From positions 1,922,001 through 1,986,000 of the forward strand of contig NZ_JBBIXN010000001.1 of NCBI RefSeq assembly GCF_037646455.1: DNA of 64,000 nucleotides, written 5' to 3'. The DNA comes from Draconibacterium mangrovi_A. GTDB lineage: Bacteria > Bacteroidota > Bacteroidia > Bacteroidales > Prolixibacteraceae. How positions within the stretch are numbered: the stretch's first letter is position 1; each line of letters starts with the position of its first letter. A model generated the notes under the pieces. It was not told the origin of the DNA, searched no databases, and was given only the letters and a program-made list of their open reading frames with translations. Made by a program: the position numbers and the translations under genes. Positions 1 through 8,915 of the stretch are shown in pieces.

Positions 1-336
1 TGCCGCTCGGGTCGGAAATACAATAAATGGGAGGAAATGAACCTGACCCCAGCCCCTGCAAAATTCGTAAAAGCACCCATCATCGAGGAATCTCCAGTAA
101 ATATCGAATGCCGCGTAAAAGACATCGTTGAACTTGGCAGCCATCATATGTTTATCTCCGAAGTGGCAGGGGTTTCGGTTGACGATGCCTATCTGAATGA
201 AAATGACGCCTTTAGTTTCTCGAAAGCCAATCCGCTGGTCTACAGCCACGGGCATTATTTCGGATTGGGAAAGAAGATTGGCAAATTCGGATGGTCGGTC
301 GAGAAAAAGAAAACCAGGAAAAAGCGAAAAAAGTAG
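1..336 (+). CDS. Flavin reductase family protein, C-terminal part (cut by window edge)
   Basis: The reading frame is open from the first base to the stop at 336 with no stop upstream, so this is the 3' end of a gene that starts outside the window; the ATG at 37 is probably internal. The 111 visible residues resemble the C-terminal part of FMN-binding split-barrel flavin reductases (a 'NIECRV' strand, then 'GSHHMFISEV' and a VDDAYLN segment). Such proteins bind FMN and reduce flavin or act as small flavoproteins. The tail ends in a very basic Lys/Arg cluster. The call rests on remembered family similarity and only half the domain is visible. Confidence 0.7.
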   Translation, partial: CRSGRKYNKWEEMNLTPAPAKFVKAPIIEESPVNIECRVKDIVELGSHHMFISEVAGVSVDDAYLNENDAFSFSKANPLVYSHGHYFGLGKKIGKFGWSVEKKKTRKKRKK

Positions 337-411
337 TTGTAAACTGTAACGCTGGATTAACTTTCAAAACTCTTTCTTCATTATACACTGAAGTAATTTA
401 ATCAAAACACT

Positions 412-449
412 ATGAGGACAATTTATGTTATAGGGTTAATTTTTTAATG
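412..449 (+). pseudogene. Detached signal-peptide start of the M3 peptidase (single-base frameshift)
   Basis: ATG at 412 encodes a hydrophobic start (M-R-T-I-Y-V-I-G-L-I-F) that ends at a TAA at 445-447, overlapping the ATG at 447. Reading the run at 440-445 as seven rather than six T would fuse both frames into one signal peptide. This is either a real frameshift, a slippage site, or a homopolymer assembly error. Confidence 0.6.
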
Positions 450-2504
450 AATTTAGGAATGTTACATGCACAGAATAATCCGTTGTTAGGCGAATTTAAT
501 ACCCCACACAACGCAGCACCATTTGATAAAATAAAAAACGAACATTATTTGCCTGCGCTGGAAGAAAGCATTAAACAAGGCGAGAAGGATGTTCAAGCCA
601 TAAAAAACAATACCGATGCGCCAACTTTTGAAAATACGATTGTTGCACTCGATCATGTTGGGCGATTACTCTCGAGAAATGCAGGTATATTTTTTAACCT
701 GTTGAATTCGGAAACCAACGACGAGTTGCAAAAAATTGCACAGCAGTTTTCGCCGATGCTTACCAAATTTCAGAACGATATTTCGCTCGATCCGGTATTG
801 TTCGAACGCGTAAAAGCTGTTTATGCGCAGAAAGATCAACTGGATCTGACACCTGAACAACAAATGTTGCTTCAGAACAGATATGATGGATTTGTTCGGC
901 AGGGCGCCAATCTTTCGGAAGCCGACAAAGAAAAATTCAGAAAGATCAGCACCGAACTTTCAAAACTGTCGCTTGACTTTGGCGAGAATGTCCTGAAAGA
1001 AACCAACAGCTACGAAAAGCAAATTACCGATAAGAGCTTGCTGCCAGGTTTGCCCGAAAGTGCTCTGGAAGCTGCAGCCGGAAAAGCAAAAGCCAAAGAT
1101 AAAGAAGGCTGGATTTTTGATATTACCATGCCGAGTTACCTGGCTGTTATGAAATACGCCGATAACCGCGATTTACGCAAGGAAATTTACATGGCTTACG
1201 GCTCGAAATCGTTCAAAGGCGATGAGCTGGATAACCAGGAAAATGTAAAACGTATTGTTGAACTTCGTCTTGAGATGGCGAATCTGCTGGGATATAAAAA
1301 CTATGCCGATTACGTGCTCGAACAACGAATGGCGATGAATCCTGCAGGAGTTTACGGTTTGCTTGATGACCTGTACGAAGCATCTTACAATGTGGCGATG
1401 AAAGAAAAACAGGAAGTTCAGGAATATGCTGAAACGCTTGGATTCAGTGGCGAGATCATGCCGTGGGATTGGAGCTATTACAGCGAAAAACTGAAAGTGG
1501 AGAAATTCGATCTGAACGATGAAATGCTGAAATCTTATTTCGAGCTGAGCAATGTGGTTGACGGTGTTTTTGGTCTGGCCACCGAACTCTATGGCATCAG
1601 TTTTAAAGAGAACAAGGAAATTCCGGTATATGATGATGAAGTAACAGCCTACGAAGTTTTTGATGCTGATGGTAAATTCCTTTCGGTATTTTACACCGAT
1701 TTTCACCCGCGCCCCGGAAAACGCGGTGGTGCCTGGATGAACGACTTTAAAGGTCAGTGGAAAGACAATGGCGTGGATTCGCGTCCGCATGTAACCATTG
1801 TAATGAACTTTACCCGCCCTACCGAAACCAAGCCAGCCTTGCTGACTTTTGACGAAGTACAGACTTTTATGCACGAATTTGGTCACGCACTTCACGGAAT
1901 GCTGGCCAACTCAACTTATTCAAGTTTGTCGGGAACCAACGTTTATCGCGATTTTGTGGAGCTCCCTTCACAGATCATGGAAAACTGGGCCACCGAAAAA
2001 GAATTCCTCGATCGTTTTGCCAAACATTATCAGACCGGTGAAACCATTCCTGCTGAATTGGTTCAAAAGATCGTGGATTCGCAAAACTACCTGGCCGGAT
2101 ACCTTTCCGTTCGTCAGCTGAGCTTTGCTTACCTCGATATGACCTGGCATACGCTAGAAAAACCATATACAGGAGATGTTAAGGATTTCGAAGAAAAAGC
2201 CTGGAAGAAAACACAGATCTTCAAGCCGGTAGATGGTGTTTGTATGAGTACTCAATTCGGGCACCTGTTTGCAGGCGGTTACGCTGCAGGTTACTACGGT
2301 TACAAATGGGCCGAAGTGCTGGATGCCGATGCTTTCAGCGTGTTCAAAGAAAAAGGTTTGTTCAATAAAGAAGTGGCAGCTTCGTTCCGCGAAAATATTT
2401 TGGAAAAAGGTGGTACCGAGCATCCGATGGTGCTTTACAAGCGATTCCGTGGTCAGGAGCCAACGGTTGACGCTTTGCTCGAACGCAGCGGTCTGCAAGA
2501 ATAG
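447..2504 (+). CDS. M3 family metallopeptidase (peptidyl-dipeptidase Dcp / oligopeptidase A type), signal peptide frameshifted
   Basis: A zinc metallopeptidase of the thimet oligopeptidase family, cleaving short peptides. The zinc motif HEFGH lies at about residues 476-480 (H476, E477, H480) of the 685-residue frame, followed by the downstream helix with the third ligand, and the C-terminal part has the Y-rich substrate region typical of Dcp. Length matches the family. The first ATG of the open frame is 447, with no good ribosome site. An ATG at 412 opens MRTIYVIGLIF and stops at 445-447. One extra T in the T6 run at 440-445 would join it in frame to the 447 product and give a complete Sec signal peptide ending ML-HA/Q. 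The gene is therefore probably exported in related genomes. A terminator follows at 2591. Confidence 0.92.
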   Translation: MNLGMLHAQNNPLLGEFNTPHNAAPFDKIKNEHYLPALEESIKQGEKDVQAIKNNTDAPTFENTIVALDHVGRLLSRNAGIFFNLLNSETNDELQKIAQQFSPMLTKFQNDISLDPVLFERVKAVYAQKDQLDLTPEQQMLLQNRYDGFVRQGANLSEADKEKFRKISTELSKLSLDFGENVLKETNSYEKQITDKSLLPGLPESALEAAAGKAKAKDKEGWIFDITMPSYLAVMKYADNRDLRKEIYMAYGSKSFKGDELDNQENVKRIVELRLEMANLLGYKNYADYVLEQRMAMNPAGVYGLLDDLYEASYNVAMKEKQEVQEYAETLGFSGEIMPWDWSYYSEKLKVEKFDLNDEMLKSYFELSNVVDGVFGLATELYGISFKENKEIPVYDDEVTAYEVFDADGKFLSVFYTDFHPRPGKRGGAWMNDFKGQWKDNGVDSRPHVTIVMNFTRPTETKPALLTFDEVQTFMHEFGHALHGMLANSTYSSLSGTNVYRDFVELPSQIMENWATEKEFLDRFAKHYQTGETIPAELVQKIVDSQNYLAGYLSVRQLSFAYLDMTWHTLEKPYTGDVKDFEEKAWKKTQIFKPVDGVCMSTQFGHLFAGGYAAGYYGYKWAEVLDADAFSVFKEKGLFNKEVAASFRENILEKGGTEHPMVLYKRFRGQEPTVDALLERSGLQE

Positions 2505-2590
2505 AAATCAAGGATCAATCCGTAAAAATTCACTACTAGTACTCACCGGGTGACTTTGAGAAGATATAAATAGTCACTCGTTGAATTTTG

Positions 2591-2628
2591 AAGGATTCCA
2601 TCTCTTTAGAAAGATGGAATCCTTTTTT
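2591..2628 (+). terminator. Rho-independent terminator after the M3 peptidase
   Basis: Perfect 13-bp stem AAGGATTCCATCT / AGATGGAATCCTT (2591-2603 and 2612-2624) with an 8-nt loop, running into a T6 tract at 2623-2628. Confidence 0.88.
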
Positions 2629-2663
2629 ATCTCCTAACTTTACGGACAATAAAAACCATATCG

Positions 2664-3356
2664 ATGAAGAAAATAGGATTGATCGGTGGTATGAGTTGGG
2701 AATCGACCCAGGTTTATTATCAACTCATAAACGAGATGGTAAATAAAAAACTGGGTGGATTTCATTCGGCCAAATGTGTGCTCGAGTCGGTTGATTTTGC
2801 AGAGATTGAAGAACTTCAGCACAAAGACGACTGGAAGACGCTTGCAGAAATAATGGTGGAAGCCGCCCTTAATCTTGAAAAAGCCGGAGCAGAACTCGCA
2901 GTTTTGTGCACGAATACCATGCATTTGTGCAGTGAAGAGATTCGACAAAGTACGGGTATTCCTTTTCTTCATATCGCCGAAGCCACCGGAACCGTGATTC
3001 AGAAACAAAACATTAAAAAGGTATTGTTGCTCGGAACTCGTTTTACCATGGAAAAAGACTTTTACAAGCATATTCTTGATGAGGATTTTGGGATTGAAAC
3101 GCTGATTCCTAATAAACAGGACCGGGAAGCGGTGCATAGGATTATCTACGACGAGTTGGTGCATGGAAACATCAAAACAGAATCAAAGCAGATTTACCAG
3201 GCGATTATTGACAAAGCAGTGAAAGCAGGTGCCCAAGGCGTGATACTCGGTTGTACTGAAATACCTTTGTTGATCCAAAGTGGAGATGTTAGTGTTCCTG
3301 TTTTTGATACTACTAGGATTCATGCGACTTCGGCGGTTGAATTTGCGCTGAAGTAA
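2664..3356 (+). CDS. Aspartate/glutamate racemase family protein (YgeA-like)
   Basis: A cofactor-independent amino-acid racemase of the Asp/Glu racemase superfamily, 230 residues, the family's usual length. The two catalytic cysteines are both present: Cys82 in the L-C-T-N-T-M-H motif and Cys197 in G-C-T-E-I. The N-terminal K-I-G-L-I-G-G-M-S-W-E-S-T signature is the one seen in YgeA-type aspartate and broad-specificity racemases. It is probably cytoplasmic and may make D-amino acids or racemise them for catabolism; substrate cannot be read from sequence. Only 24 nt separate it from the nitroreductase gene downstream, so the two are probably cotranscribed. Confidence 0.9.
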   Translation: MKKIGLIGGMSWESTQVYYQLINEMVNKKLGGFHSAKCVLESVDFAEIEELQHKDDWKTLAEIMVEAALNLEKAGAELAVLCTNTMHLCSEEIRQSTGIPFLHIAEATGTVIQKQNIKKVLLLGTRFTMEKDFYKHILDEDFGIETLIPNKQDREAVHRIIYDELVHGNIKTESKQIYQAIIDKAVKAGAQGVILGCTEIPLLIQSGDVSVPVFDTTRIHATSAVEFALK

Positions 3357-3380
3357 ACTTTAAAAAGAAATAATCAGACA

Positions 3381-3908
3381 ATGATCGAACTTTTACGCCA
3401 ACGGAGAAGCATCCGGAAATATACCTCGCAGAAAATAGAGGCTCAAAAACTGAAAATCCTGAAGGAAGCAGCATTACGTTCGCCTTCTTCAAAAAATATT
3501 AATCTCTGGGAATTTATTTTTGTGAAAGATCCGGATTTAATTGCAAAGTTAAAGAATTGCAAACCGCACGGTGTAACGCCATTGGGAACAGCGCCATTGG
3601 CTATTGTAGTTTGTGCCGACGAAACAAAAAACGATGTCTGGGTAGAAGATTGCTCGATTGCCTCCATTCTATTACAACTTACTGCCCAGTCGCTTGGATT
3701 GGGAAGTTGCTGGATACAGATCAGAAACCGTCTACATTCTGACGAAATTTCATCTGAAAAATACATTCAGAATTTATTTGATATTCCTGAACATTTTAGG
3801 GTGTTGAGTATAGTAACGGTGGGCTATCCCGAAAAACTACGTGAAGGAAAACCGTTTGAAGAACTTCAGTTTGAAAAGATCAAAATAAATGGTTTTCAGC
3901 GCTCGTAG
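3381..3908 (+). CDS. Nitroreductase family protein
   Basis: A 175-residue single-domain FMN-dependent nitroreductase. The N-terminal R-R-S-I-R-K-Y motif and the R-S-P-S-S-K-N-I-N-L-W-E-F segment are FMN-phosphate-binding elements of the family, and the G-L-G-S-C-W helix start lies near residue 115. The family reduces nitro groups, quinones or enones with NAD(P)H; no substrate can be assigned. It follows the racemase by 24 nt. Its 3' end faces the penicillin-binding protein gene, 26 nt away. Confidence 0.9.
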   Translation: MIELLRQRRSIRKYTSQKIEAQKLKILKEAALRSPSSKNINLWEFIFVKDPDLIAKLKNCKPHGVTPLGTAPLAIVVCADETKNDVWVEDCSIASILLQLTAQSLGLGSCWIQIRNRLHSDEISSEKYIQNLFDIPEHFRVLSIVTVGYPEKLREGKPFEELQFEKIKINGFQRS

Positions 3909-3934
3909 CTCACATGTCGTAGCTCGCAGCCCAT

Positions 3935-6310
3935 TTAAAAAAACTCATCAAATTCAGCCGGACTTTTTGTTTTCTCAACTTCATCGCAATCGAGGTTGAT
4001 TTTAAAATTGGCTGGTTTCTTAAATTGCATATCGTCCTCTCGAATTCCCAGCGATTCGTCGGCCAGCACCTTTTTGTAAAAATAACCCCAGATTGGCAGT
4101 GCCATATTGGCTCCCTGTCCGGCTCCAATGGTTTTAAAGTGGATGCTTCGTAAGTCGGCTCCCGTCCAGATTCCTGCCGTTAGTTTTGGTGTAATGCCGA
4201 TAAACCAACCGTCGGAATGGTTTTGGGTAGTTCCTGTTTTTCCGGCAATAGGCATCGAGAAATCACCATATTCCTGCGTTACTCGTTCGCGCCATAAATT
4301 GGTGGAACGCAAACGAATACCCGTACCTTCATTAATAACTCCTTCCAACAGATTCAGCATCAGGTAAGCGGTTTGCGCATCGATGGCTTCGTGCCTTTCG
4401 GGATAAAAGCGGGCGATCACGTTGCCGTAGCGGTCTTCAATTTTTGTAACAAAATAAGGTTTGGTATAAACACCAAGGTTGGCGTATGTATTAAAAGCCC
4501 CCACCATTTCGTAAAGTGTTACATCCGAAACGCCAAGGAACATTGAGTTCACCGGATCAATCGGGCTGTAAATGCCAAGGCGTTTCATCACTTCAACCAC
4601 CGCAGCCGGATTGTACTGCTTCAATACCCAGGCTGATATCCGGTTTTTCGAATTGGCCAGTCCCCATTTCAGTGTCACCATTTTACCATCCATTTCAGGA
4701 TCTACATCCGAATCTTTCGGTTCGTAAATCGAACCATCGGGTTGTATAAATTGCTGGCTCACATACGGAACTTTGGTACAGGGTGTAAGTCCGTTTTGCA
4801 TGGCCAGCGTGTACAAAAATGGCTTAACCGTTGAGCCAACCTGTCGTTTACCGCCTTTTACCATGTCGTACATGAAGTACTCGTAATTTGGGCCGCCTAC
4901 GTAGGCTTTTACTTTACCGCTCTCGGTATCAACGGCCATAAATGACGAGCGGAAATAGCGCAGGTAATATTTTATCGAATCCATGGGTGTCATCGTAGTA
5001 TCGATTTCACCCTTCCATGAGAAAACCGTCATTTCAGTCGGTTCGTTAAAACGTTCTTTAATCTGCTCAAAACTTTTTCCCGCCAAACGCATTACCCGAT
5101 ACCGTTCACTTTTACGGATCTCACGGTCGAGCAGGTCTTCCACTTCTTCGGCGCTCATATTGTTGGCAAAGGGTGGATTGTCAAGTGCATCCATATTATC
5201 GTCGAACAGCGGTTGTAGATCATAGCGCAGATGTTGTTCAACGGCTTCCACGGCATATTTTTGCATGCGTGAATCGAGCGTTGTATAAATCTTTAACCCG
5301 TCGCTATATATGTCGTACTTTTCGCCATTGGGCTTTTGGTTTTTATTGCACCAGCCAAAAAACGGATTATTCTCCCACTCGGCAAGATCTTCAATGTATT
5401 TTTGTCCCTGCCATGAGGCATAATTATCGCGCTCAGGTTTTTTTGCCGAGAGTGTCAGGCGCAGATATTCACGCAAATAAGGAGCAGGCCCCAGTTTGTA
5501 ATCTACTTTATTGTATTTCAGATCGAGCGGCAGCTGTTTTACCGAATCTCTTTCGGCTTTGCTGATGTAGCCGTATTTCTCCATTTGTGCCAGTACCACA
5601 TTGCGGCGTTTCATCACCAATTCGGGTCGGCGAACAGGATTGTACAGCGACGAATTTTTGGCCATCCCCACCAACATGGCTGACTGGTGAAGTTGTAGCG
5701 AATCGGGAGGAATACTAAAATAAACGTTAGCTGCCGATTTAATCCCTACCGCGTTGTTCAGGTAATCGTATTTATTCAGATACATCAGAATGATCTCTTC
5801 CTTTGTGTAGCTGCGTTCGAGCTTTACGGCAATTACCCATTCCTTAAATTTTCGCAGAACAAGATCGAATTTGCTTTCGACCCCGGTTCTTGGGAAAAGC
5901 ATTTTTGCCAGTTGCTGGCTCAGTGTACTTCCTCCGCCCGAACTCGAATTGCCGGTTAGAATTCCTTTGACTACACGCACCAATCCACGAAGGTCGACTC
6001 CTGAATGTTGGTAAAAGCGCACATCTTCAGTAGCAATAAGTGCATCAATCAAATCTGAAGGGAGATTTTCATAATCGACAAACGTACGGTTCTCACTAAC
6101 GAAGTACTTATCGATAATGGCCCCGTCTTCAAAATAAATTTCAGAAGCGAGTATGTTTTTAGGATTCTCCAACTCTTCAAAACTTGGCATAAATCCCAGC
6201 AATCCGTTGGCGATCATCAAAAATAACAAAGCGACGCCTCCTACGCCAAGCACAAATATCGACCAAAACGCGAGTAAATAGATTCTAAATTTTGACTTTT
6301 TTTCCCCCAT
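3935..6310 (-). CDS. Class A penicillin-binding protein (PBP1A-type transglycosylase/transpeptidase)
   Basis: A bifunctional peptidoglycan synthase of 791 residues. One N-terminal membrane helix at about 9-33 anchors a periplasmic GT51 transglycosylase domain with the A-T-E-D-V-R-F-Y motif (Glu95 catalytic) and G-G-S-T-L-S-Q-Q-L (127-135). The penicillin-binding transpeptidase domain carries S493-T-V-K496, S-K-N at 554-556 and K-T-G-T at 691-694. All catalytic motifs are intact. It polymerises lipid II and cross-links stem peptides. It stands alone, transcribed divergently from topA. Confidence 0.95.
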   Translation of the reverse strand: MGEKKSKFRIYLLAFWSIFVLGVGGVALLFLMIANGLLGFMPSFEELENPKNILASEIYFEDGAIIDKYFVSENRTFVDYENLPSDLIDALIATEDVRFYQHSGVDLRGLVRVVKGILTGNSSSGGGSTLSQQLAKMLFPRTGVESKFDLVLRKFKEWVIAVKLERSYTKEEIILMYLNKYDYLNNAVGIKSAANVYFSIPPDSLQLHQSAMLVGMAKNSSLYNPVRRPELVMKRRNVVLAQMEKYGYISKAERDSVKQLPLDLKYNKVDYKLGPAPYLREYLRLTLSAKKPERDNYASWQGQKYIEDLAEWENNPFFGWCNKNQKPNGEKYDIYSDGLKIYTTLDSRMQKYAVEAVEQHLRYDLQPLFDDNMDALDNPPFANNMSAEEVEDLLDREIRKSERYRVMRLAGKSFEQIKERFNEPTEMTVFSWKGEIDTTMTPMDSIKYYLRYFRSSFMAVDTESGKVKAYVGGPNYEYFMYDMVKGGKRQVGSTVKPFLYTLAMQNGLTPCTKVPYVSQQFIQPDGSIYEPKDSDVDPEMDGKMVTLKWGLANSKNRISAWVLKQYNPAAVVEVMKRLGIYSPIDPVNSMFLGVSDVTLYEMVGAFNTYANLGVYTKPYFVTKIEDRYGNVIARFYPERHEAIDAQTAYLMLNLLEGVINEGTGIRLRSTNLWRERVTQEYGDFSMPIAGKTGTTQNHSDGWFIGITPKLTAGIWTGADLRSIHFKTIGAGQGANMALPIWGYFYKKVLADESLGIREDDMQFKKPANFKINLDCDEVEKTKSPAEFDEFF

Positions 6311-6336
6311 GAATTCCGCTGGTTACAATTGGACAA

Positions 6337-6344
6337 CAAATATA
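6337..6344 (-). promoter_or_regulatory. Possible -7 box for the PBP1A gene
   Basis: On the minus strand this reads TATATTTG, an exact match to the Bacteroidota TAnnTTTG box, 26 nt before the start codon. I see no clear -33 TTG at the usual distance. Confidence 0.4.
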
Positions 6345-6461
6345 TACGATAATACTTTTTTAGCATTGTTTTAACGGCCTGAAGGGTAATAATATTTTAA
6401 ATTTTTAAAAATAAAATCATCATTTTCAAAGATATAGAAATGAAAAATAGCCGAGTTTATT

Positions 6462-6492
6462 TTGAACTTAGCGACTGAAATGCTTTAATTTG
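6462..6492 (+). promoter_or_regulatory. Probable promoter of topA
   Basis: TTG at 6462-6464, 20 nt spacer, then TTAATTTG at 6485-6492, one mismatch from the Bacteroidota TAnnTTTG box. The start codon of topA follows 31 nt later. Confidence 0.45.
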
Positions 6493-6523
6493 CAGAAATT
6501 TTTTTGAACGGATTAGAAACAAT

Positions 6524-8863
6524 ATGCAGAAAAACCTGGTAATAGTTGAGTCTCCCGCAAAGGCCAAAACCATCGAAAGATTTCTTGGAGATGGGTATTT
6601 GGTAACCTCAAGCATGGGCCATGTGAGGGACCTGGAGAAGAAGGATTTTGGAATTGACATTGAAAAGAAATACAAGCCCAAATACATTGTTACCCCCGAT
6701 AAAAAGAAGGTAGTAACAGAGTTAAAGAAAATGGCAAAAGATGCCGAAATGGTTTGGCTCGCATCCGATGAAGACCGCGAGGGAGAAGCCATTGCCTGGC
6801 ACCTGAAAGAGGTGCTGAAACTTGATCCCGAGAAAACAAAACGTATTGTTTTTCACGAGATTACGAAAGAAGCTATTACCAAGGCCATTGAAAATCCGAG
6901 AGCGATCGACGATCATTTAGTAAATGCTCAACAGGCACGCCGCGTACTCGACCGCATTGTAGGTTTCGAAGTTTCGCCGGTATTGTGGAAAAAGGTGAAA
7001 CCGTCATTGTCGGCCGGAAGGGTGCAGTCGGTTGCCGTTCGCCTTATCGTTGAACGCGAAAGAGAAATTCGCGAGTTTAAATCTGAATCGGCATTTCGTG
7101 TTTCGGCTTTGTTTCAGGTTGCTGATGAAACAGGAAATAACTCCGAATTAAAAGCCGAGCTTTCAAAGCGTTTTAAAACCCGTGACGAAGCAAACGCCTT
7201 TCTCGAAAAATGCAAAACCGCTGAATTTTCGGTAAGCGATGTAGCCAAACGACCGGGGAAACGCACCCCTGCTCAACCGTTTACTACATCAACTCTGCAG
7301 CAGGAAGCAAGTCGTAAATTGGGATTCTCGGTGTCGCAAACCATGGCGGTTGCACAACGTTTGTACGAAAGTGGAAAAATCACATACATGCGTACCGACT
7401 CGGTAAATCTTTCGAACCTGGCGGTTAACACTTCAAAGAAGAAAATTGAAGAGTTGCACGGCAATAAATACGTGAAACTACGTAAGTTCCGTACCAAATC
7501 GAAAGGTGCTCAGGAGGCGCACGAAGCCATTCGACCTACCTATATGGAAAACCAGACGGTTGATGGAAGTTCGCAGGAACAACGCCTGTACGAACTGATC
7601 TGGAAACGTACGATTGCCTCGCAAATGGCGGATGCCATTATGGAAAAAACGACAGTAACCATTGACGTTTCCAATGCCAACGAAAAATTTGTTGCCAGCG
7701 GTGAAGTGATTGTATTCGACGGTTTTCTGCGTGTTTATATCGAATCGACCGATGACGATAGCGCTTCAAATGGAAACGGACAAAGCATTATTCCTCCGTT
7801 GCATGCCAAAGACAAACTGGATTTGTCGACTATTGTAGCTACCGAGCGTTTTACGCAACGTCCTGCACGTTTTACGGAAGCTTCACTGGTAAAACGGCTT
7901 GAAGAACTTGGCATCGGACGCCCGTCGACTTATGCACCAACCATCACAACGGTTCAAAACCGGAACTATGTAGTGAAAGAAGACCGGCCCGGAGTCGAAA
8001 GAGAATACCAGGTGCTCGAACTTAACGGAGGTGAAATAAAAGAGGAAGTTAAAACGGAAATTACAGGAGCAGAAAAGAATAAACTTTTTCCAACCGATGT
8101 TGGTATTGTGGTTAACGATTTCCTGATCGACAATTTTAAGCAGATCATGGATTATAACTTTACTGCCGACGTAGAAAAGCAATTTGACGAGATTGCTGAC
8201 GGTAAAAAAGTGTGGAACGAAATGATCGATAAATTTTACCAGCCTTTTCACGAGCGGGTAGAACATGCCACTGAAAATGCCGAACGCTCGAAAGGAGAGC
8301 GTATTTTGGGAGTCGATCCAAAAACCGGGAAACAGGTTTCAGTGAAGATCGGGCGTTTTGGACCGCTGGCACAGCTCGGAGAAGCTTCAACAGAGGATGA
8401 TCAAGCCGAAAAACCTCAATTTTCAAGTTTGCGCTCGGGACAACACCTTGAAACTATCACACTTGAAGAAGCACTCGATTTGTTCAAATTACCTCGCGAA
8501 CTTGGCGAGTACGAAAATAAAAAGGTAACTGTGGCCATTGGTCGTTTTGGACCTTATGTACGTCACGACAACAAATTTGTTTCGCTCGGTAAGGAAGATG
8601 ATCCTTACACGGTTCAACTGGACCGGGCAATTGAACTAATTGAAGCTAAGCGCGAAAAGGACCGCAAAGCCGTGATAAAAGTGTTTGAAGAGGATGCCGA
8701 TTTGCAGGTGTTGAACGGAAGATGGGGGCCTTACATCAAACACAAAAAGAAGAATTTCAAGATTCCGAAATCGACGAAAGCCGAAGAACTTACCTACGAG
8801 GATTGCATGAAGATCGTAGAAAAGGGGCCGGCGCCAAAATCGAAAAGAACAAGAAAAAAATAA
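6524..8863 (+). CDS. topA: DNA topoisomerase I
   Basis: Type IA topoisomerase that relaxes negative supercoils. The N-terminal Toprim domain begins with L-V-I-V-E-S-P-A-K-A-K-T-I and holds the acidic S-D-E-D-R-E-G-E motif (Asp82-Glu86); the catalytic tyrosine is Tyr288 in I-T-Y-M-R-T-D-S. The C-terminal third has at least three G-R-(F/W)-G-P repeats typical of Bacteroidota TopA, with no cysteine zinc fingers, and ends in a basic tail. Length 779 fits the family. A terminator follows at once. In Bacteroidota topA is often found next to T9SS core genes, as here (from memory). Confidence 0.97.
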   Translation: MQKNLVIVESPAKAKTIERFLGDGYLVTSSMGHVRDLEKKDFGIDIEKKYKPKYIVTPDKKKVVTELKKMAKDAEMVWLASDEDREGEAIAWHLKEVLKLDPEKTKRIVFHEITKEAITKAIENPRAIDDHLVNAQQARRVLDRIVGFEVSPVLWKKVKPSLSAGRVQSVAVRLIVEREREIREFKSESAFRVSALFQVADETGNNSELKAELSKRFKTRDEANAFLEKCKTAEFSVSDVAKRPGKRTPAQPFTTSTLQQEASRKLGFSVSQTMAVAQRLYESGKITYMRTDSVNLSNLAVNTSKKKIEELHGNKYVKLRKFRTKSKGAQEAHEAIRPTYMENQTVDGSSQEQRLYELIWKRTIASQMADAIMEKTTVTIDVSNANEKFVASGEVIVFDGFLRVYIESTDDDSASNGNGQSIIPPLHAKDKLDLSTIVATERFTQRPARFTEASLVKRLEELGIGRPSTYAPTITTVQNRNYVVKEDRPGVEREYQVLELNGGEIKEEVKTEITGAEKNKLFPTDVGIVVNDFLIDNFKQIMDYNFTADVEKQFDEIADGKKVWNEMIDKFYQPFHERVEHATENAERSKGERILGVDPKTGKQVSVKIGRFGPLAQLGEASTEDDQAEKPQFSSLRSGQHLETITLEEALDLFKLPRELGEYENKKVTVAIGRFGPYVRHDNKFVSLGKEDDPYTVQLDRAIELIEAKREKDRKAVIKVFEEDADLQVLNGRWGPYIKHKKKNFKIPKSTKAEELTYEDCMKIVEKGPAPKSKRTRKK

Positions 8864-8868
8864 AGTAT

Positions 8869-8903
8869 AAAGGCAGGTGATTTGATCATTTGCCTTTATT
8901 TTT
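8869..8903 (+). terminator. Terminator after topA, with an alternative hairpin
   Basis: Stem AAAGGCA (8869-8875), TGAT (8878-8881), TTG loop, ATCA (8885-8888), TGCCTTT (8891-8897), then a T-rich tail. The 3' arm TGCCT (8891-8895) could instead pair with AGGCA at 8904-8908, so two exclusive folds exist just before the next start codon at 8916. Confidence 0.8.
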
Positions 8904-8915
8904 AGGCAAAAAATT

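Noticed and set aside
1173..1895. 240-codon antisense frame inside the M3 peptidase
   Set aside because: It is a shadow of the codon usage of the real gene; no ribosome site and no domain.
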